From Rhizobium leucaenae USDA 9039 (GTDB lineage: Bacteria; Pseudomonadota; Alphaproteobacteria; Rhizobiales; Rhizobiaceae): a DNA stretch of 64,000 nt. The number at the start of each line of letters is the position of its first letter. The stretch's first letter is position 1. The translations under genes were made by a program, and so were the position numbers. The notes under the pieces are model-generated. The model saw nothing but the letters and a program-made list of their open reading frames with translations. It had not been told where the DNA came from and did no database searches. Positions 63,833-64,000 of this stretch are shown in pieces. The DNA is taken from positions 186,001 to 250,000 of the forward strand of contig NZ_AUFB01000003.1 of assembly GCF_000426285.1 (NCBI RefSeq). Direction: 5' to 3'.

Positions 63833-64000
63833 ATGACGACAAAGACGACATGCGCCGAATTCGTGCAGTTCTTCCGCTCCTGGGTGAGCAATCCTATGCG
63901 TGTGGCCGCGATTGCGCCGTCCGGCGAGCGATTGGCCCGTCTGATGACGCAGGAGATCGAGGCGCTCGATGGCCCGGTCCTCGAACTTGGCCCCGGCACC
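63833..64000 (+). CDS. SAM-dependent methyltransferase, phospholipid N-methyltransferase-like (partial)
   Basis: The frame runs to the right edge of the window, so only the N-terminal 56 residues are seen. It reads FVQFFRSWVSNPMRVAAIAP, then SGERLARLM and VLELGPGT, which is SAM motif I of the PmtA-type methyltransferases that methylate phosphatidylethanolamine to phosphatidylcholine. ATG 63833 is preferred; in-frame ATGs at 63806 and 63815 would add up to nine residues. The family call is reasonable but the substrate cannot be fixed from this fragment. Confidence 0.75.
   Translation, partial: MTTKTTCAEFVQFFRSWVSNPMRVAAIAPSGERLARLMTQEIEALDGPVLELGPGT

Overview
The window is a stretch of GC-rich alphaproteobacterial chromosome. 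Gene order, rhizobial lineage markers (the lyso-ornithine lipid acyltransferase olsA, the regulator praR, a Fur/Mur-type regulator, dapD/dapE, a ROSE-type thermosensor, RIME-like palindromic repeats) and protein sequences point to Rhizobium of the R. leguminosarum / R. etli group. Nearly all of it is ordinary housekeeping chromosome. There is no prophage, plasmid replicon, CRISPR array or complete insertion sequence.

Layout. 1-11.7 kb: malic enzyme (minus, cut by the left edge), then mutS, a small unknown gene, glnD-murJ (overlapping), a VOC protein and trpS. 11.7-24.4 kb: a long plus-strand run: usp, nfuA (behind a likely Irr/ICE iron box), tsaB-rimI, fur/mur, olsA, miaB, phoH-ybeY-corC, lnt, praR, metK-trmB. 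24.6-25.5 kb: a minus-strand hsp20-DUF1150 heat-shock unit with an RpoH-type promoter and a ROSE-like 5' leader. 25.6-31.3 kb: nucleoside hydrolase, a chemoreceptor, ribokinase and rmuC. 31.5-34.6 kb: def-fmt-truA, split by a FitAB/VapBC-type toxin-antitoxin pair. 34.6-35.5 kb: a decayed, AT-rich gap with remnants of an ABC-transporter ATPase and a GNAT acetyltransferase. 35.5-42.9 kb: a membrane protein, dapE, dapD, a LOG-family protein, an EF-hand protein, a HAD nucleotidase, a PEP-mutase/ICL-family enzyme and argB.

42.9-50.9 kb is the argB-engB-yidC-rnpA-rpmH block. It is interrupted twice: by an ECF sigma / RskA-type anti-sigma / secreted FAS1 operon, and by an argP / lysE / dapA-like cassette. 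51.3-55.0 kb: a second chemoreceptor and an orphan sensor kinase. A tRNA-Arg(ACG) at 55.1 kb opens a more accessory stretch: an aromatic-type flavin monooxygenase, a double GNAT protein, a PsiF-repeat protein, a JmjC-like cupin, a Ser-rich unknown protein, a MarR-MFS efflux operon with a 25-bp palindromic operator, a BA14K protein, and the start of a phospholipid methyltransferase-like gene at the right edge.

Several modules fit together. dapD, dapE, a dapA-like gene, argP and lysE all bear on lysine/diaminopimelate and basic amino-acid balance. nfuA, miaB (an Fe-S enzyme) and fur/mur link to iron and manganese. murJ, lnt, olsA and the methyltransferase serve the envelope. The best candidates for further study are the ECF-RskA-FAS1 operon, the ROSE thermosensor of hsp20, the iron box of nfuA, the MarR palindrome, the gene graveyard at 34.6-35.5 kb and the unknown Ser-rich and JmjC-like proteins. 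I saw no wholly new multi-gene system.
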